From the NCBI RefSeq assembly GCF_003797185.1, contig NZ_RKMH01000010.1:165689-229688 (forward strand): a DNA stretch of 64,000 nt. The letters are read 5' to 3'. The notes under the pieces are model-generated. The model ran no database searches, had not been told where the DNA came from, and was given only the letters and a program-made list of their open reading frames with translations. Made by a program: the position numbers and the translations under genes. This stretch comes from Gordonia oryzae. Its GTDB lineage: Bacteria > Actinomycetota > Actinomycetes > Mycobacteriales > Mycobacteriaceae. This document shows, piece after piece, positions 35,265 to 45,033 of the stretch. Each line of letters starts with the position of its first letter. The stretch's first letter is position 1.

Positions 35265-36998
35265 ATGCTGACCCGTCTGATCCGGACCTACCTGTCCCGC
35301 TACCCAGCGCACATCACCGCGGTGATCCTGCTGCAACTCGTGGCGACGGTGGCCATGCTGTATCTGCCGACGCTCAACGCCGACATCATCGACAAGGGCG
35401 TCGCCACGGGCGATACCGGCTACATCCTGCGGATCGGCGCATGGATGCTGGCGGTGACCGTCGTCCAGATCGTGTGCACGCTGATCGCCCAGTACTTCGG
35501 TGCGCGAGCCGCACTCGGCGCCGGCCGCGACATCCGCCACGATCTGCTACACCGCGTCAACTCGTTCTCCGCGCGCGAGGTCGGCACCTTCGGCGCACCG
35601 TCGCTGATCACCCGCACCACCAACGACGTGCAGCAGGTGCAACTCCTGCTCGTGATGAGCACCGCCATCTTGGTGATGGCACCGATCATGTGTATCGGCG
35701 GCATCGTCATGGGCGTCCGTGTGGCGCCGGGATTGTCGTGGGTGCTGCTGATTGCCGTGCCGATCCTCGGCATCACGATGGGCTTCATCATCGCCCGGAT
35801 GATCCCCGGCTTCCGCGCCATGCAGGAGCGCCTCGACGCCATCAACCGCATCATGCGTGAGCAGATCACCGGCATCCGCGTGGTCCGGGCGTTCGTGCGC
35901 GAACGCCATGAGATGCAACGGTTCTCCGTCGCCAACGACGCGTTGAGCGACGCGTCCTTGCGGGTGGGCCGGATGATGGCCCTGATGTTCCCATCGGTCA
36001 CCGTGATCACCAATGTGACGATTGTCGCGATCATCTGGTTCGGCGGTCACGCGGTCTCGGACGGCAGCGCCCAAATCGGGGCACTGACGGCGATGATGAG
36101 TTATGTCATGCAGATCATGATGTCGGTGATGATGGCGTCGTTTCTGGCGATGATGGCGCCGCGCGCCGCGGTGTGCGCCGAACGCATCTGCAAGGTCCTC
36201 GACACCGAGACGTCGGTCGTACCGTCGAAAAACCCGCTCGGGTTCACCGGTGATCGGGCCTCCGTCGAGTTCGACGCCGCACAGTTCCGGTATCCGGGAG
36301 CCGACGAGAACGTGTTGTCCGACATCACCTTCGACGTGCGACCGGGTACCACCACCGCCGTCGTCGGGTCCACCGGCTCGGGCAAGACCACGCTGCTCGG
36401 CCTGGTCCCCCGACTCATCGACGTCACCGAGGGCGCGGTGCGTGTCGGCGGCACCGACGTCCGCGAGCTCGATCCCGACGAGTTGCGGTCGGTGATCGGG
36501 CTCGTTCCACAACGGCCCTACCTGTTCTCCGGGACGGTGGCCACCAACATCCGGCACGGCAAACCCGACGCCACCGACGAGGAGGTCTGGGCGGCACTGG
36601 AGATCGCGCAGGCAACCGATTTCGTCTCCGCAATGCCCCAGCAACTCGACACCCCGATCGCGCAGGGCGGTACCACCGTCTCAGGTGGACAGCGCCAGCG
36701 TCTGGCGATAGCGCGGGCACTGGTCCGGCGGCCGTCGGTCTATCTGTTCGACGACTCGTTCTCCGCACTCGACCTGACCACCGACGCGAAACTGCGTGCC
36801 GCCCTGCGGCCCGCGACCGCCGATGCCGCGGTGATCATCGTGGCCCAACGCATCTCGACCATCGTCGACGCCGACCAGATCGTCGTCCTCGACCGCGGCC
36901 ACGTCGTCGGTCTCGGTACCCACGACGAGTTGCTCACCTCCTGCGAGACCTACACCGAGATCGCGCGTTCGCAGCTGTCGATCGGAGAACCCGCATGA
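35265..36998 (+). CDS. ABC exporter half-transporter with degenerate ATP site
   Basis: Type IV (ABCB-like) half-transporter of 577 residues: six membrane helices in the first 320 residues, then a nucleotide-binding domain. Walker A is GSTGSGKTT, the signature is VSGGQRQRL, and Walker B is VYLFDDSFSALD. The residue after the Walker B Asp is Asp, not the catalytic Glu, so this ATP site is degenerate. It overlaps the next gene by 4 bp and forms a heterodimer with it, like mycobacterial Rv1272c/Rv1273c-type exporters. Confidence 0.9.
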   Translation: MLTRLIRTYLSRYPAHITAVILLQLVATVAMLYLPTLNADIIDKGVATGDTGYILRIGAWMLAVTVVQIVCTLIAQYFGARAALGAGRDIRHDLLHRVNSFSAREVGTFGAPSLITRTTNDVQQVQLLLVMSTAILVMAPIMCIGGIVMGVRVAPGLSWVLLIAVPILGITMGFIIARMIPGFRAMQERLDAINRIMREQITGIRVVRAFVRERHEMQRFSVANDALSDASLRVGRMMALMFPSVTVITNVTIVAIIWFGGHAVSDGSAQIGALTAMMSYVMQIMMSVMMASFLAMMAPRAAVCAERICKVLDTETSVVPSKNPLGFTGDRASVEFDAAQFRYPGADENVLSDITFDVRPGTTTAVVGSTGSGKTTLLGLVPRLIDVTEGAVRVGGTDVRELDPDELRSVIGLVPQRPYLFSGTVATNIRHGKPDATDEEVWAALEIAQATDFVSAMPQQLDTPIAQGGTTVSGGQRQRLAIARALVRRPSVYLFDDSFSALDLTTDAKLRAALRPATADAAVIIVAQRISTIVDADQIVVLDRGHVVGLGTHDELLTSCETYTEIARSQLSIGEPA

Positions 36999-38935
36999 CC
37001 CGCCCCGCAGGCGGCCCGGGTCCCGGCCGTGGCCCGATGGCCGCAGGTCCCGTCCTGGAGAAGCCCAAGTCGTTCAGCGCGTCGATGAAACGTCTTGTGC
37101 GCCTGCTGATGGCCTATCGGTGGCGCATGGCTACGGTGCTGAGCGCCATCGTCGGGTCGGTGATCCTCCTCGCGGCGGCACCACGCATTCTCGGGCACGC
37201 CACCGATCTCATCTTCGACGGTGCGATCGGCAAGGCGTTGCCGTCGGGAATCACCAAGGAACAAGCCGTCGAGGGCTTGCGTGCGCGCGGGCAGGGCACC
37301 TTCGCCGACATGGTCTCTGCGATGAACCTGACCCCGGGCGTCGGGATCGACTTCACCACCGTCGCTCAGACGCTGCTGATCGTACTGATCTGTTACGTGG
37401 CATCATCGCTGTTGTCGTGGTTGGCGTTCCGGATACTCAATGTCATCGTGGTCAACACGGTGCGTGAGTTGCGCGCACAAATCGAGCAGAAGGTGCATCG
37501 CCTTCCGCTGCGCTACTACGACACCACCCCACGCGGTGACCTGCTGAGCCGGGTGACCAACGACCTCGACAACCTGTCACAGGGCTTGCAGCAGACCATT
37601 TCCCAGTTCGTGAACTCGGTGCTGACGGTCATCGCCCTGCTGGTGGTGATGATCTGGATCTCGCCGCTGCTGGCGCTGATCGCGGTGGTGACGGTTCCGC
37701 TGGCTGTGGCCGCAACCACGCTCATCGCCCGAAGGTCCAAGCCGCACTTCATCTCCCAGTGGTCCTCGACCGGGAAGCTCAACTCCCAGATCGAGGAGGC
37801 GTTCACCGGGCACGAACTGGTCAAGGTGTTCGGTCGGCAACGCGAGGTCGAGCACACCTTCGACGAGCGAAACGAGAGGCTCTACCAGTCGAGTTGGCGG
37901 GCGCAGTTCATCTCGGGCATGGTCATGCCGACCATCATGTTCCTGGGCAACCTCAATTACGTGGCCGTCGCGGTGGTCGGCGGCCTGCGGGTGGCGTCGG
38001 GATCACTGAGTCTCGGCGAGGTACAGGCCTTCATCCAGTACTCGCGACAGTTCACCCAGCCACTCACCCAGATCGGCTCGATGATCAACCTGATGCAGAG
38101 CAGCGTCGCCTCGGCCGAGCGGATCTTCGAGATCCTCGACGCGCAGGAACAGACCCCCGACCCGGCGCAGCCACTTCGCCCGGCGCAGGACCAGGGCCGT
38201 ATCGAGTTCACCGACGTCGCGTTCCGCTATCTGCCGGACAAGCCCCTGATCGAGGACCTGTCACTGGTGGCGAGCCCGGGGCACATGGTCGCGATCGTCG
38301 GACCCACCGGTGCAGGCAAGACGACGCTGGTGAATCTCATCATGCGGTTCTACGACGTCGACTCCGGTCAGATCCTGCTCGACGGCGCGGAGACCCGTGC
38401 GATGACGCGCGACGATCTGCGTGAACGCACCGGGATGGTGCTACAGGATTCGTGGCTCTTCGGCGGGACGATCTATGACAACATCGCCTACGGCGACCCC
38501 ACCGCCAGCCGCGAAGAGGTCATGGCCGCGGCCGTGACCAGCCACGTCGACCACTTCGTCCGCACCCTGCCCGATGGCTACGACACCGTCCTCGACGACG
38601 AGGGTGGCGGCGTGAGTGCCGGTGAGCGACAGCTCATCACGATCGCGCGTGCCTTCCTCGCCCGACCGACGATCCTGATCCTCGACGAAGCAACCAGCTC
38701 GGTGGACACCCGCACCGAGTTGCTGATTCAGCAAGCCATGGCCAACCTGCGGGCCGATCGCACGAGTTTCGTGATCGCCCATCGCCTTTCGACGATCCGC
38801 GACGCCGACACCATCATTGTCATGGAGGACGGGCACATCGTCGAGCAGGGCGATCATGCTGAGCTACTGGCCGCGCAGGGCGCCTACTGTCGCCTCTACC
38901 GCAGCCAGTTCGCGGGTGCGCTGGACACCGACTGA
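36995..38935 (+). CDS. ABC exporter half-transporter with canonical ATP site
   Basis: Partner half-transporter of 646 residues, longer because of an N-terminal Pro/Gly-rich extension and an extracytoplasmic loop. Walker A is GPTGAGKTT and Walker B is ILILDEATSSVD with the catalytic Glu. The signature is VSAGERQL instead of SGGQ. The altered signature would face the degenerate Walker site of the partner, while the normal signature of the partner faces the canonical site here, the usual asymmetry of heterodimeric exporters. The substrate is unknown; lipids or drugs are typical. Confidence 0.9.
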   Translation: MTRPAGGPGPGRGPMAAGPVLEKPKSFSASMKRLVRLLMAYRWRMATVLSAIVGSVILLAAAPRILGHATDLIFDGAIGKALPSGITKEQAVEGLRARGQGTFADMVSAMNLTPGVGIDFTTVAQTLLIVLICYVASSLLSWLAFRILNVIVVNTVRELRAQIEQKVHRLPLRYYDTTPRGDLLSRVTNDLDNLSQGLQQTISQFVNSVLTVIALLVVMIWISPLLALIAVVTVPLAVAATTLIARRSKPHFISQWSSTGKLNSQIEEAFTGHELVKVFGRQREVEHTFDERNERLYQSSWRAQFISGMVMPTIMFLGNLNYVAVAVVGGLRVASGSLSLGEVQAFIQYSRQFTQPLTQIGSMINLMQSSVASAERIFEILDAQEQTPDPAQPLRPAQDQGRIEFTDVAFRYLPDKPLIEDLSLVASPGHMVAIVGPTGAGKTTLVNLIMRFYDVDSGQILLDGAETRAMTRDDLRERTGMVLQDSWLFGGTIYDNIAYGDPTASREEVMAAAVTSHVDHFVRTLPDGYDTVLDDEGGGVSAGERQLITIARAFLARPTILILDEATSSVDTRTELLIQQAMANLRADRTSFVIAHRLSTIRDADTIIVMEDGHIVEQGDHAELLAAQGAYCRLYRSQFAGALDTD

Positions 38936-38954
38936 TCGCCGACCAGCCACCCGG

Positions 38955-38984
38955 CACCGGCCACCGGCCACCGGCCACCGGCCA
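38955..38984. repeat. Short tandem repeat, 7-bp unit x4
   Basis: CACCGGC is repeated four times directly after the ABC gene stop codon. It is noncoding and may vary in copy number by slippage. Confidence 0.7.
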
Positions 38985-39090
38985 GAAAATTGCCAGCGCC
39001 TCTACAGTCGGCTACCAACAAGCCCCAGTACAACTGGATCATCAGCGCCGCAACGGATGCGGCGATTCAAAAGTCCGAGATGGGGTTTTC

Positions 39091-39546
39091 ATGAAGAGTC
39101 GTCTGATGACCATGGGTATCGGTGGGGCCGCGGTGCTCGCCGCGGCGTTGACCGGGTGTTCGTCGACGGAGAACTCCTCGACACAGGCCAACTCCGCCGC
39201 GTCGGCGTCGGCGTCCTCGTCCGCCTCGACGTCCTCGTCTGGCTCGACCGGGACCACCACCGAGATGGCGGCATTCGAGAAGTGCATGGCCAACAACGGC
39301 GTCACGATGCCCGCCCACAACGGGCGGCCCGGAGACATGGCCCCGCCGTCGGGCGCCCCGGCCGGGCAGCCCTCGGGCGCACCAGGACAGGCGCCCGCGG
39401 GCGGTTCGGGCGGTTCAGGAAACACCGCATCGCAGCAGCAGCACACCATGAGCGCGCCGCCGGGGGTCGATGAGACCACCTGGACCAAAGCGTTGGCCGC
39501 GTGCAAGTCACTGGCACCGACCCGTCAGGCACAGCCGAGCTCGTGA
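39091..39546 (+). CDS. Putative lipoprotein
   Basis: 151-residue lipoprotein with a short signal peptide and lipobox LTGC near residue 24. A Ser/Thr/Ala-rich linker follows. Then come two short Cys-containing segments (AFEKCMANNGV and ALAACKSLAP) separated by a Pro/Gly/Gln-rich spacer. The paired Cys segments could form a disulfide. Function is unknown. The gene has its own strong terminator at 39552-39584 and sits 155 bp after the ABC pair. Confidence 0.75.
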   Translation: MKSRLMTMGIGGAAVLAAALTGCSSTENSSTQANSAASASASSSASTSSSGSTGTTTEMAAFEKCMANNGVTMPAHNGRPGDMAPPSGAPAGQPSGAPGQAPAGGSGGSGNTASQQQHTMSAPPGVDETTWTKALAACKSLAPTRQAQPSS

Positions 39547-39551
39547 CCGAT

Positions 39552-39584
39552 GTGCCGCGGGGCCCATCTCGGGCCCCGCGGCAC
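39552..39584. terminator. 14-bp GC-rich hairpin terminator
   Basis: Arms 39552-39565 and 39571-39584 pair perfectly around a 5-base loop, 6 bases after the lipoprotein stop. It can also stop transcription from the decayed − strand genes that follow. Confidence 0.75.
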
Positions 39585-39586
39585 GG

Positions 39587-40066
39587 TCAGGATTGGCCTC
39601 GCTCCCATTCGGCTGCGATGCCGCGTTCGAGGTGTTCAACGGCGGGCATAGGCACGACAATGAGGCCGTCGAGCTCGGCCACGCCTGACGATAGGCGGCC
39701 TGCCGCTCGGCCGGCGTGGCTGCGGCGTCCGCGGTGACGAAGATGAGTGCACTTGCGCGGGAATGGGATTCACGCTCAATCGAGAAGACAATTGTGTGCG
39801 GCGTCGTGCCTCATGCTCGACGGCATCAAATGACGCAGCATAGACACCCACCGCGCGCGGTACTCGGTGAAGGTTTCCGGATCGACGGTTTCAGCGGGCG
39901 TGGGTCGCTCGTCGTCGGCGCGCACCTCGGCGTGATGAAAGGCCAAAGGCCGCAGCGGTTCACGCATGTCGAAGAGCAGGGGATACTGGATCATCGTCGC
40001 GAGGTCGAGTCCGTAGGCGAACCATTTCTCGTTGATCTCGTCGAGTCGTTGGATAACCGTGGTCAC
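39587..40066 (-). pseudogene. Decayed hypothetical gene with about three frameshifts
   Basis: The N-terminal part (GTG 40066, RLDEINEKWFAYGLDLATM) is open for 96 codons but ends in a random-looking tail. Protein-like sequence continues in other frames. From about 39855 it reads YAASFDAVEHEARRR, from about 39780 LIFVTADAAATPAERQAAYR, and from about 39710 AELDGLIVVPMPAVEHLERG, ending at a TGA at 39587 next to the terminator. The continuity of helical coding sequence across frames shows a gene broken by several indels. It was coupled to the upstream small membrane protein gene by a GTGA overlap. Function unknown. Confidence 0.6.
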
Positions 40067-40257
40067 CTGGACATCGTCGGCACGGGACTACGCAATTCCT
40101 CGGACTGCGCCCTCACCTCGATACGTCCGAGTTCGATCTTGTCGCGTCTGCGCTTCTCGTTGTATCGGGCGACGTGGTTGACACAGCCGCCAACGATGCC
40201 GCCGACCGGGAAGATCAGCCACCATTACTCACCCGCGAAGTGGAGCAATTGGTCCAC
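40063..40257 (-). pseudogene. Small membrane protein gene with in-frame stop
   Basis: From GTG 40257 the frame reads ten codons ending HFAGE, then TAA at 40227-40225, then continues open as WWLIFPVGGIVGG and a basic tail (NEKRRRDKIELGR) to a TGA at 40063. Changing the TAA to a Tyr codon would give a continuous 64-residue single-span protein. The stop overlaps the GTG of the next decayed gene, so the two once formed a coupled pair. Confidence 0.5.
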
Positions 40258-40385
40258 GTCACGACCTTTCCCGGCGATCGCCGTGAATAGATGAGTGAAT
40301 GGCCGACAACCGCCGGAACGCCGTCGGCGTCCGGAGTGTGGCTTGCGGTCTCGCGCAATGGCCTGAAATGACGAGCGGACCTGCC

Positions 40386-41177
40386 TTACAGATCCGGGAT
40401 CGGCAGGTCGAGGTTGGGTGTGACGATGCCGCCATCGACCTCGATGATCTTGCCCGTCAGGTACGCACCGGCGGGCGAGGCGAGATACACCGCGGCCGCG
40501 GCGACGTCGGCGGGGTCGCCGAGTCGGTGCAGGGGCGTGGCACCCTCGATGGTGGTGCGCATCGTCTCGTCGGCGGCGACGATATCGAGGGCCGAGGTGA
40601 GGATCGCTCCGGGCGCGATGCCGTTGACGCGGATGCGCGGATTGAGGTCCATCGCCGCGAGCCGGGTGTAGTGGGCCAGCGCGGCCTTCGCCGTGCCGTA
40701 AGCGGCATAGGCGCGGCCCGGTGTGCGACCCACCGCCGAGGTGATGTTGATGATCGAGCCACCGTCGGGGTTGGCCAACAGGTGCGGCACCGCTGCCCGC
40801 ACCAGCGCGTGCGCGCCGGTCACGTTGAACGTGAACGCATCGGTGAGATGGTGGGGTTTGGTGTCGAGCAGCGGCCGTGGCAGCGCCCCGCCGACGTTGT
40901 TGACCACGGTGTCGAGGCGGCCGAACTCGTCGATCGCCGCCTGTGCCAGCGCGGCGACGGTGTCGGGGTCGGCGAGATCGGCGGCCACGACGTGCGCCCG
41001 GCGTCCCCGCGCGGCCACCTCGTCGGCGACGGTGTCGAGCTGCTCGGCGGTGCGCGCGCTGATTAGCACGTCGGCGCCCGCCTCGGCGAAGCCGATGGCG
41101 ATCGCCGCGCCGAGTCCGCGGCCCGCGCCGGTGACGATGGCAACGGTATCGGTCATCCGGAACCTGTCGAGTATCAC
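40386..41177 (-). CDS. SDR family oxidoreductase, possibly steroid-related
   Basis: Classical short-chain dehydrogenase of 256-263 residues. It has TGAGRGLG near residue 17, NNVGG near residue 98, the catalytic Ser in NITSAVG, and YGTAK (Tyr-x3-Lys) near residue 165. GTG 41177 and ATG 41156 are both possible starts. A KstR-type box lies 22 bases upstream, which suggests control by the cholesterol-catabolism repressor and a role on a steroid or side-chain intermediate. It has no other steroid genes beside it here. Confidence 0.85.
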   Translation of the reverse strand: MILDRFRMTDTVAIVTGAGRGLGAAIAIGFAEAGADVLISARTAEQLDTVADEVAARGRRAHVVAADLADPDTVAALAQAAIDEFGRLDTVVNNVGGALPRPLLDTKPHHLTDAFTFNVTGAHALVRAAVPHLLANPDGGSIINITSAVGRTPGRAYAAYGTAKAALAHYTRLAAMDLNPRIRVNGIAPGAILTSALDIVAADETMRTTIEGATPLHRLGDPADVAAAAVYLASPAGAYLTGKIIEVDGGIVTPNLDLPIPDL

Positions 41178-41198
41178 GACTCGACAATGCCACAGAAA

Positions 41199-41212
41199 TA
41201 GAACGTGTTCTA
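41199..41212. promoter_or_regulatory. KstR-like operator
   Basis: TAGAACGTGTTCTA has perfect 6-bp arms and matches the KstR consensus TnnAACnnGTTnnA. It lies in the promoter region of the − strand SDR. KstR represses cholesterol-degradation genes in mycobacteria and rhodococci. Confidence 0.6.
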
Positions 41213-41262
41213 GCGATTGGCGGAGCGGGTGATGTTGTACCCCTACCTTCTCGCCCGCTCGA

Positions 41263-42243
41263 TCAGGCCGAGGCCCCGGCCACCCAACTCATGTCGGGAT
41301 AACGTTCTCCCGCCGGTCGCAACGCCGAAAGTCGCTCGAGTTGCTCGGCGGTGAGCGTGACCGACAGCGCGCCGATGTTCTCGTCGAGGTAGGTGCGACG
41401 CTTGGTACCCGGGATCGGGACGACGTCGTCACCCTGGGCGAACAGCCAGGCCAGCGCGACCTGCCCGGCCGTCGCGTCGACTTCGCTTGCGACGGATACG
41501 ATCTCGTCGACAAGTGCCAGATTGTGGTCGAGGTTCTCGGCCTGCCAGCGCGGCAACGTCGCGCGGAAGTCACCCGCGCCGGGTGCGGCGGCGGCGGCCG
41601 ATCCGGTGAGCATGCCGCGACCGAGCGGGCTGTAGGGCACCACGGTCACACCGAGTTCACGTGCCGCCGGTACGTCGGAGGTCTCGACGTCGCGGCTGAA
41701 CAGCGACCACTCCGATTGCAGCGCTGCGATCGGATGCACGGCCGACGCCCGCCGGAGGGTGTCGGCGCCCGCCTCACTGAGGCCGAGTTCGCGGACCTTG
41801 CCCGCAGCCACCAGGTCGGCCATCGCGCCGACGGTCTCCTCGATCGGCCGGGTCGGGTCCACTCGGTGCAGGTAGTAGAGGTCGATGACGTCGACACCCA
41901 GGCGTTGCAGCGACGCGTCGACACAGCGTCGGACGTAGTCGGGGGAGCCGTCGACACCGCTGGGCAATCCGGTGTCGGGATCGGTGAGAATCCCGAACTT
42001 GGTGGCGAGGACGATCTCGTCGCGGCGGTCGGCGAGCACCGTCGACAGCAGCTTCTCGTTGGCGCCGCCGCCGTACATGTCGGCGGTGTCGAGCAGGGTG
42101 ATCCCGGTGTCGAGAGCGTGGTGCAGGGTGGCGAGTGCTTCGTCCTGATCGGCCGGGCCGTAGGCGAAACTCATTCCCATACAGCCCAATCCGATACCGG
42201 AAACCTCGAGGGAGCCGATGCGGCGGGGAGAGCGGGGGGTCAT
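41263..42243 (-). CDS. Aldo/keto reductase
   Basis: AKR TIM-barrel enzyme of 326 residues, reducing aldehydes or ketones with NADPH. The catalytic set is visible: Asp in LLDTADMYG (with Tyr in the same motif), Lys in LATKFG, and His in YYLHRVDP. The C-terminus has the NADPH-binding [15 protein letters not shown]. It overlaps the upstream MerR gene by 4 bp, so it is probably induced by that regulator, perhaps in response to a reactive aldehyde or other electrophile (inference). Confidence 0.9.
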   Translation of the reverse strand: MTPRSPRRIGSLEVSGIGLGCMGMSFAYGPADQDEALATLHHALDTGITLLDTADMYGGGANEKLLSTVLADRRDEIVLATKFGILTDPDTGLPSGVDGSPDYVRRCVDASLQRLGVDVIDLYYLHRVDPTRPIEETVGAMADLVAAGKVRELGLSEAGADTLRRASAVHPIAALQSEWSLFSRDVETSDVPAARELGVTVVPYSPLGRGMLTGSAAAAAPGAGDFRATLPRWQAENLDHNLALVDEIVSVASEVDATAGQVALAWLFAQGDDVVPIPGTKRRTYLDENIGALSVTLTAEQLERLSALRPAGERYPDMSWVAGASA

Positions 42244-42707
42244 GGTTGGGTCCTTCCTCCGTAGGTGGCGATCTTGTAGTCGGTGGCCGCGAGGGACAGC
42301 GTCAGTTCGGCGATCTGCCTGCGGATGGTGTCGCGGTGTTCGAGCAGCATGTCGAGGCGTTCGTCGACAGTCTCCTCCCCAGCGTCGACGAGCTCGACGT
42401 AGTGTTGGAGATCTCGGATTGCCATGCCGGACAACCGCATGCGGGTCAAGAAGACGAGCCTGCGCATCGCGTCGGCGTCGTAGATCCGGTTGCCCACGGC
42501 GTCGCGGGGGACTTCGACGAGCCCGATGCGCTCGTAGTAGCGCAAGGTGTGCGGCGAGGTGTCGAGCGCCTCGGCGGCCTGCGCGACGCTCATCGGTTCG
42601 GCGATCTCGTCGAGGCCAACGAGGGAGTGGATCACCTCCACCGACAGCGGTCCATCGAGGCCGCCGAGCGCATCGAGCGCCTTGCGCATCAGGTGTTCTG
42701 TGCTCAT
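42240..42707 (-). CDS. MerR-family transcriptional regulator
   Basis: 155-residue MerR protein. About 40 residues precede the DNA-binding domain, whose recognition region is [16 protein letters not shown] with RNRIYD-like [10 protein letters not shown] downstream. A coiled-coil dimerisation helix follows (residues about 110-145). No Cys metal or redox site is visible. It is coupled to the aldo/keto reductase, its likely target. Confidence 0.87.
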   Translation of the reverse strand: MSTEHLMRKALDALGGLDGPLSVEVIHSLVGLDEIAEPMSVAQAAEALDTSPHTLRYYERIGLVEVPRDAVGNRIYDADAMRRLVFLTRMRLSGMAIRDLQHYVELVDAGEETVDERLDMLLEHRDTIRRQIAELTLSLAATDYKIATYGGRTQP

Positions 42708-42806
42708 GGCAGCAACGCTAGGCCTTTGAGCGCGCTCGAAGGCAAGACCGGGACCCCGGCGTTCTTCCCTACTTTTCCGCAGCTACCTTTTCGTCGGCCC
42801 GGCGAC

Positions 42807-43721
42807 TCAGTAGTCGCGGTCGGCCGACACCGTGGAGATCAACTCCGCCCCGGCGACGAACCGCCGGAGGTTCTCGGCCACCCACGGCGCGAGTTCCCGC
42901 GTCAGCCCCGACGACGGGTTCGCGATGTGCGGGGTGATGATGCAGTTGGGCAGCGACCACAGCGGGTCGTCGGCGGCCGGCGGCTCCGGATCGGTGACAT
43001 CGAGTGCGGCACCGGCGATCTCACCACCACGCAGTGCCCAATACAGGGCGTGTTGATCAACGAGGGGCCCACGGGCGACGTTGACGATCCAGCAGTGCGC
43101 CGGCAGCGCGGCCAGGCTCTCGGCGTTGATCAGGTGGTGGGTTTCCGGCGTCGACGGCGCCGCGAGCACGACGTGGTCGGTGCGGCGCCACACCTCGTCC
43201 ATCCGCGACGACGGCAGCGTCTCGTCGGAACCCTCGACCGGTCGGCCCGACCGGTTGACCGCGAGCACCCGCGCGCCACCGGCCTTGAGTCGCGGCGTCA
43301 GCGACACACCGATTCCGCCCGCGCCCACGATCGCCACCGTCGCACCCCGCAACGTGCGCACCGCAGTGTCAATGGGTTCTTTGTCCCAGTGATCGCGAAT
43401 CGACGTGTGGATCTGTCGCAGTCCGGTGAGCAGCAGCGCCAGCGCATGCTCGGCGACGTTTTCGGCGTAGAAGCCCGACGCGTTGGTCCAGGTCCGCTTG
43501 TCGTCGAGTACCCCGGCGTTGACGAATCCTTCGATCCCGGCCGTCTTGAGCGCCACCCACTCGACGGCGTCGGGCAGCGCGGGGAAGCCGTCGGGGTCGC
43601 CGAGCCAGACCAGCACCCGCGCCTGGTCGAGTCCGACGAGTTCTCCGCCCGCCTCCTCGACGGCGGCGACGACGTGTTCGTCACGGGTCGGTTCGACGGC
43701 GACCGGCACCCGCGTGGTCAT
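42807..43721 (-). CDS. D-isomer specific 2-hydroxyacid dehydrogenase
   Basis: NAD(P)-dependent dehydrogenase of 304 residues. It has the Rossmann motif [10 protein letters not shown] near residue 140, the substrate Arg in [10 protein letters not shown], the Glu in DVTDPEP, and the catalytic His in ITPHIANPS. It probably reduces a 2-oxo acid to a D-2-hydroxy acid. It overlaps the RNase HI gene by 4 bp and is downstream of it. Confidence 0.88.
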   Translation of the reverse strand: MTTRVPVAVEPTRDEHVVAAVEEAGGELVGLDQARVLVWLGDPDGFPALPDAVEWVALKTAGIEGFVNAGVLDDKRTWTNASGFYAENVAEHALALLLTGLRQIHTSIRDHWDKEPIDTAVRTLRGATVAIVGAGGIGVSLTPRLKAGGARVLAVNRSGRPVEGSDETLPSSRMDEVWRRTDHVVLAAPSTPETHHLINAESLAALPAHCWIVNVARGPLVDQHALYWALRGGEIAGAALDVTDPEPPAADDPLWSLPNCIITPHIANPSSGLTRELAPWVAENLRRFVAGAELISTVSADRDY

Positions 43722-44197
43722 GAGCGCACCTGCGCGATCTCGCGGGCCGCCGAGGTCGCGAGGCGGTCGGCGATCTCGTTGTAGTGATCACCGTTGTGGC
43801 CCTTGACCCAGCGCCACTCCACCTGGTGCCGCTTCTCCTCGTCGATCAGGCGCTTCCACAGGTCGGCGTTCTTCACCGGCTTCTTGTCGGCGGTCTTCCA
43901 GCCGTTGCGCTGCCAGCCGGCGACCCATTTCATGATGCCGTTGCGCACGTAACTGGAGTCGGTGTAAAGGATCACCGTCGACGGCCGCGTGAGCGCCGCG
44001 AGACCCTCGATCGCCGCCTGCAACTCCATCTTGTTGTTGGTGGTGTCGGGCGCCGAGCCGGAGATCTCCTTCTCGGTGCCCTTGTAGCGCAACACCGCTC
44101 CCCATCCACCGGGACCCGGATTGCCCAGGCAGGCGCCATCGGTGGAGATCTCCACGACGTCGTCGGAGCCGGGGGTCGTGTCAGGATCGTTCGCCAT
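43718..44197 (-). CDS. rnhA: Ribonuclease HI
   Basis: RNase H of 159 residues that cuts RNA in RNA-DNA hybrids. The carboxylate set is complete: Asp in [11 protein letters not shown], Glu in [12 protein letters not shown], Asp in LYTDSSYV, and the last Asp in NEIADRLA, with the active-site His in [13 protein letters not shown] 44197 follows GGAGG. The longer frame to 44392 is antisense to the methyltransferase gene and is rejected. Confidence 0.95.
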   Translation of the reverse strand: MANDPDTTPGSDDVVEISTDGACLGNPGPGGWGAVLRYKGTEKEISGSAPDTTNNKMELQAAIEGLAALTRPSTVILYTDSSYVRNGIMKWVAGWQRNGWKTADKKPVKNADLWKRLIDEEKRHQVEWRWVKGHNGDHYNEIADRLATSAAREIAQVRS

Positions 44198-44251
44198 TCC
44201 TCCGAGATTACGAGACACGCAGGCCCGGAAGGAAACGACTAGGGTGGAGAT

Positions 44252-45028
44252 ATGCCTGTCTGGGATCCGACGCGCTACCTCCAGTTCTCCGACGCCCGCT
44301 CGCGACCATTTCTCGACCTCATCGCGCGCGTCCCGATCGAGCCCGCCAGGATCATCGACCTCGGCTGCGGGCCCGGCCACCTCACCCGCCATCTACGCGC
44401 ACGCTGGCCCGACGCACACATTCTCGGTATCGATTCGTCGGCGGAGATGATCGACGAGGCGCTGCGCTCCAATTCCGATCCCGACGCCAACTACGACGTC
44501 CACGACGTCACCACGTGGAAGCCGTACGAGCCGGTCGACCTGATCGTTTCCAACGCGATGTTCCAATGGGTCCCCGACCAGTTCTCGGTGATCGGCGACC
44601 TCCTCGACCATCTCACGCCGGGCGGCGCCTTCGCGGTGCAGGTGCCGAACAACGCGAGTTCGGCCACCCACACCTTGCTCGACGAACTCTCCCGCGAGGA
44701 GCCTTACGCCGAGCACCTGCACGATGTGCGGCGGCTGCCGACCACCGGTCCGCAGGAGTACCTCGAGTTCTTCGCCGACCGCGGCTACTCCGTCGACGCC
44801 TGGGAGACGACCTACCTGCACGTCCTCGACGGCGAGGACCCGGTGTTCGAGTGGATTTCCGGGACCGGCGCGCGTCCGTTCCTGCAAGGTCTGCCCGACG
44901 ACCTCGTCGACGGCTTCTCCGACGAGTACAAGGCGCGTCTGCGTGCGGCGTTCCCGTCGCGGCCCTGGGGGACGCCGCTGCCGTTCCGGCGGACCTTCGC
45001 CGTCGCCACCCCACAACCGCACATCTGA
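44252..45028 (+). CDS. tam: Trans-aconitate 2-methyltransferase-like SAM methyltransferase
   Basis: Class I SAM-dependent methyltransferase of 258 residues. The start ([17 protein letters not shown]) is typical of Tam, and the SAM motif I is [12 protein letters not shown] near residue 33. Tam methylates trans-aconitate, a by-product inhibitor of the citric acid cycle, which fits the two citrate synthase genes that follow. It is divergent from rnhA, with a 54-bp gap. Confidence 0.85.
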   Translation: MPVWDPTRYLQFSDARSRPFLDLIARVPIEPARIIDLGCGPGHLTRHLRARWPDAHILGIDSSAEMIDEALRSNSDPDANYDVHDVTTWKPYEPVDLIVSNAMFQWVPDQFSVIGDLLDHLTPGGAFAVQVPNNASSATHTLLDELSREEPYAEHLHDVRRLPTTGPQEYLEFFADRGYSVDAWETTYLHVLDGEDPVFEWISGTGARPFLQGLPDDLVDGFSDEYKARLRAAFPSRPWGTPLPFRRTFAVATPQPHI

Positions 45029-45033
45029 ACTGC

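Noticed and set aside
42135..43784. A 549-residue + strand frame
   Set aside because: Antisense to the aldo/keto reductase, MerR and hydroxyacid dehydrogenase genes; no domain.
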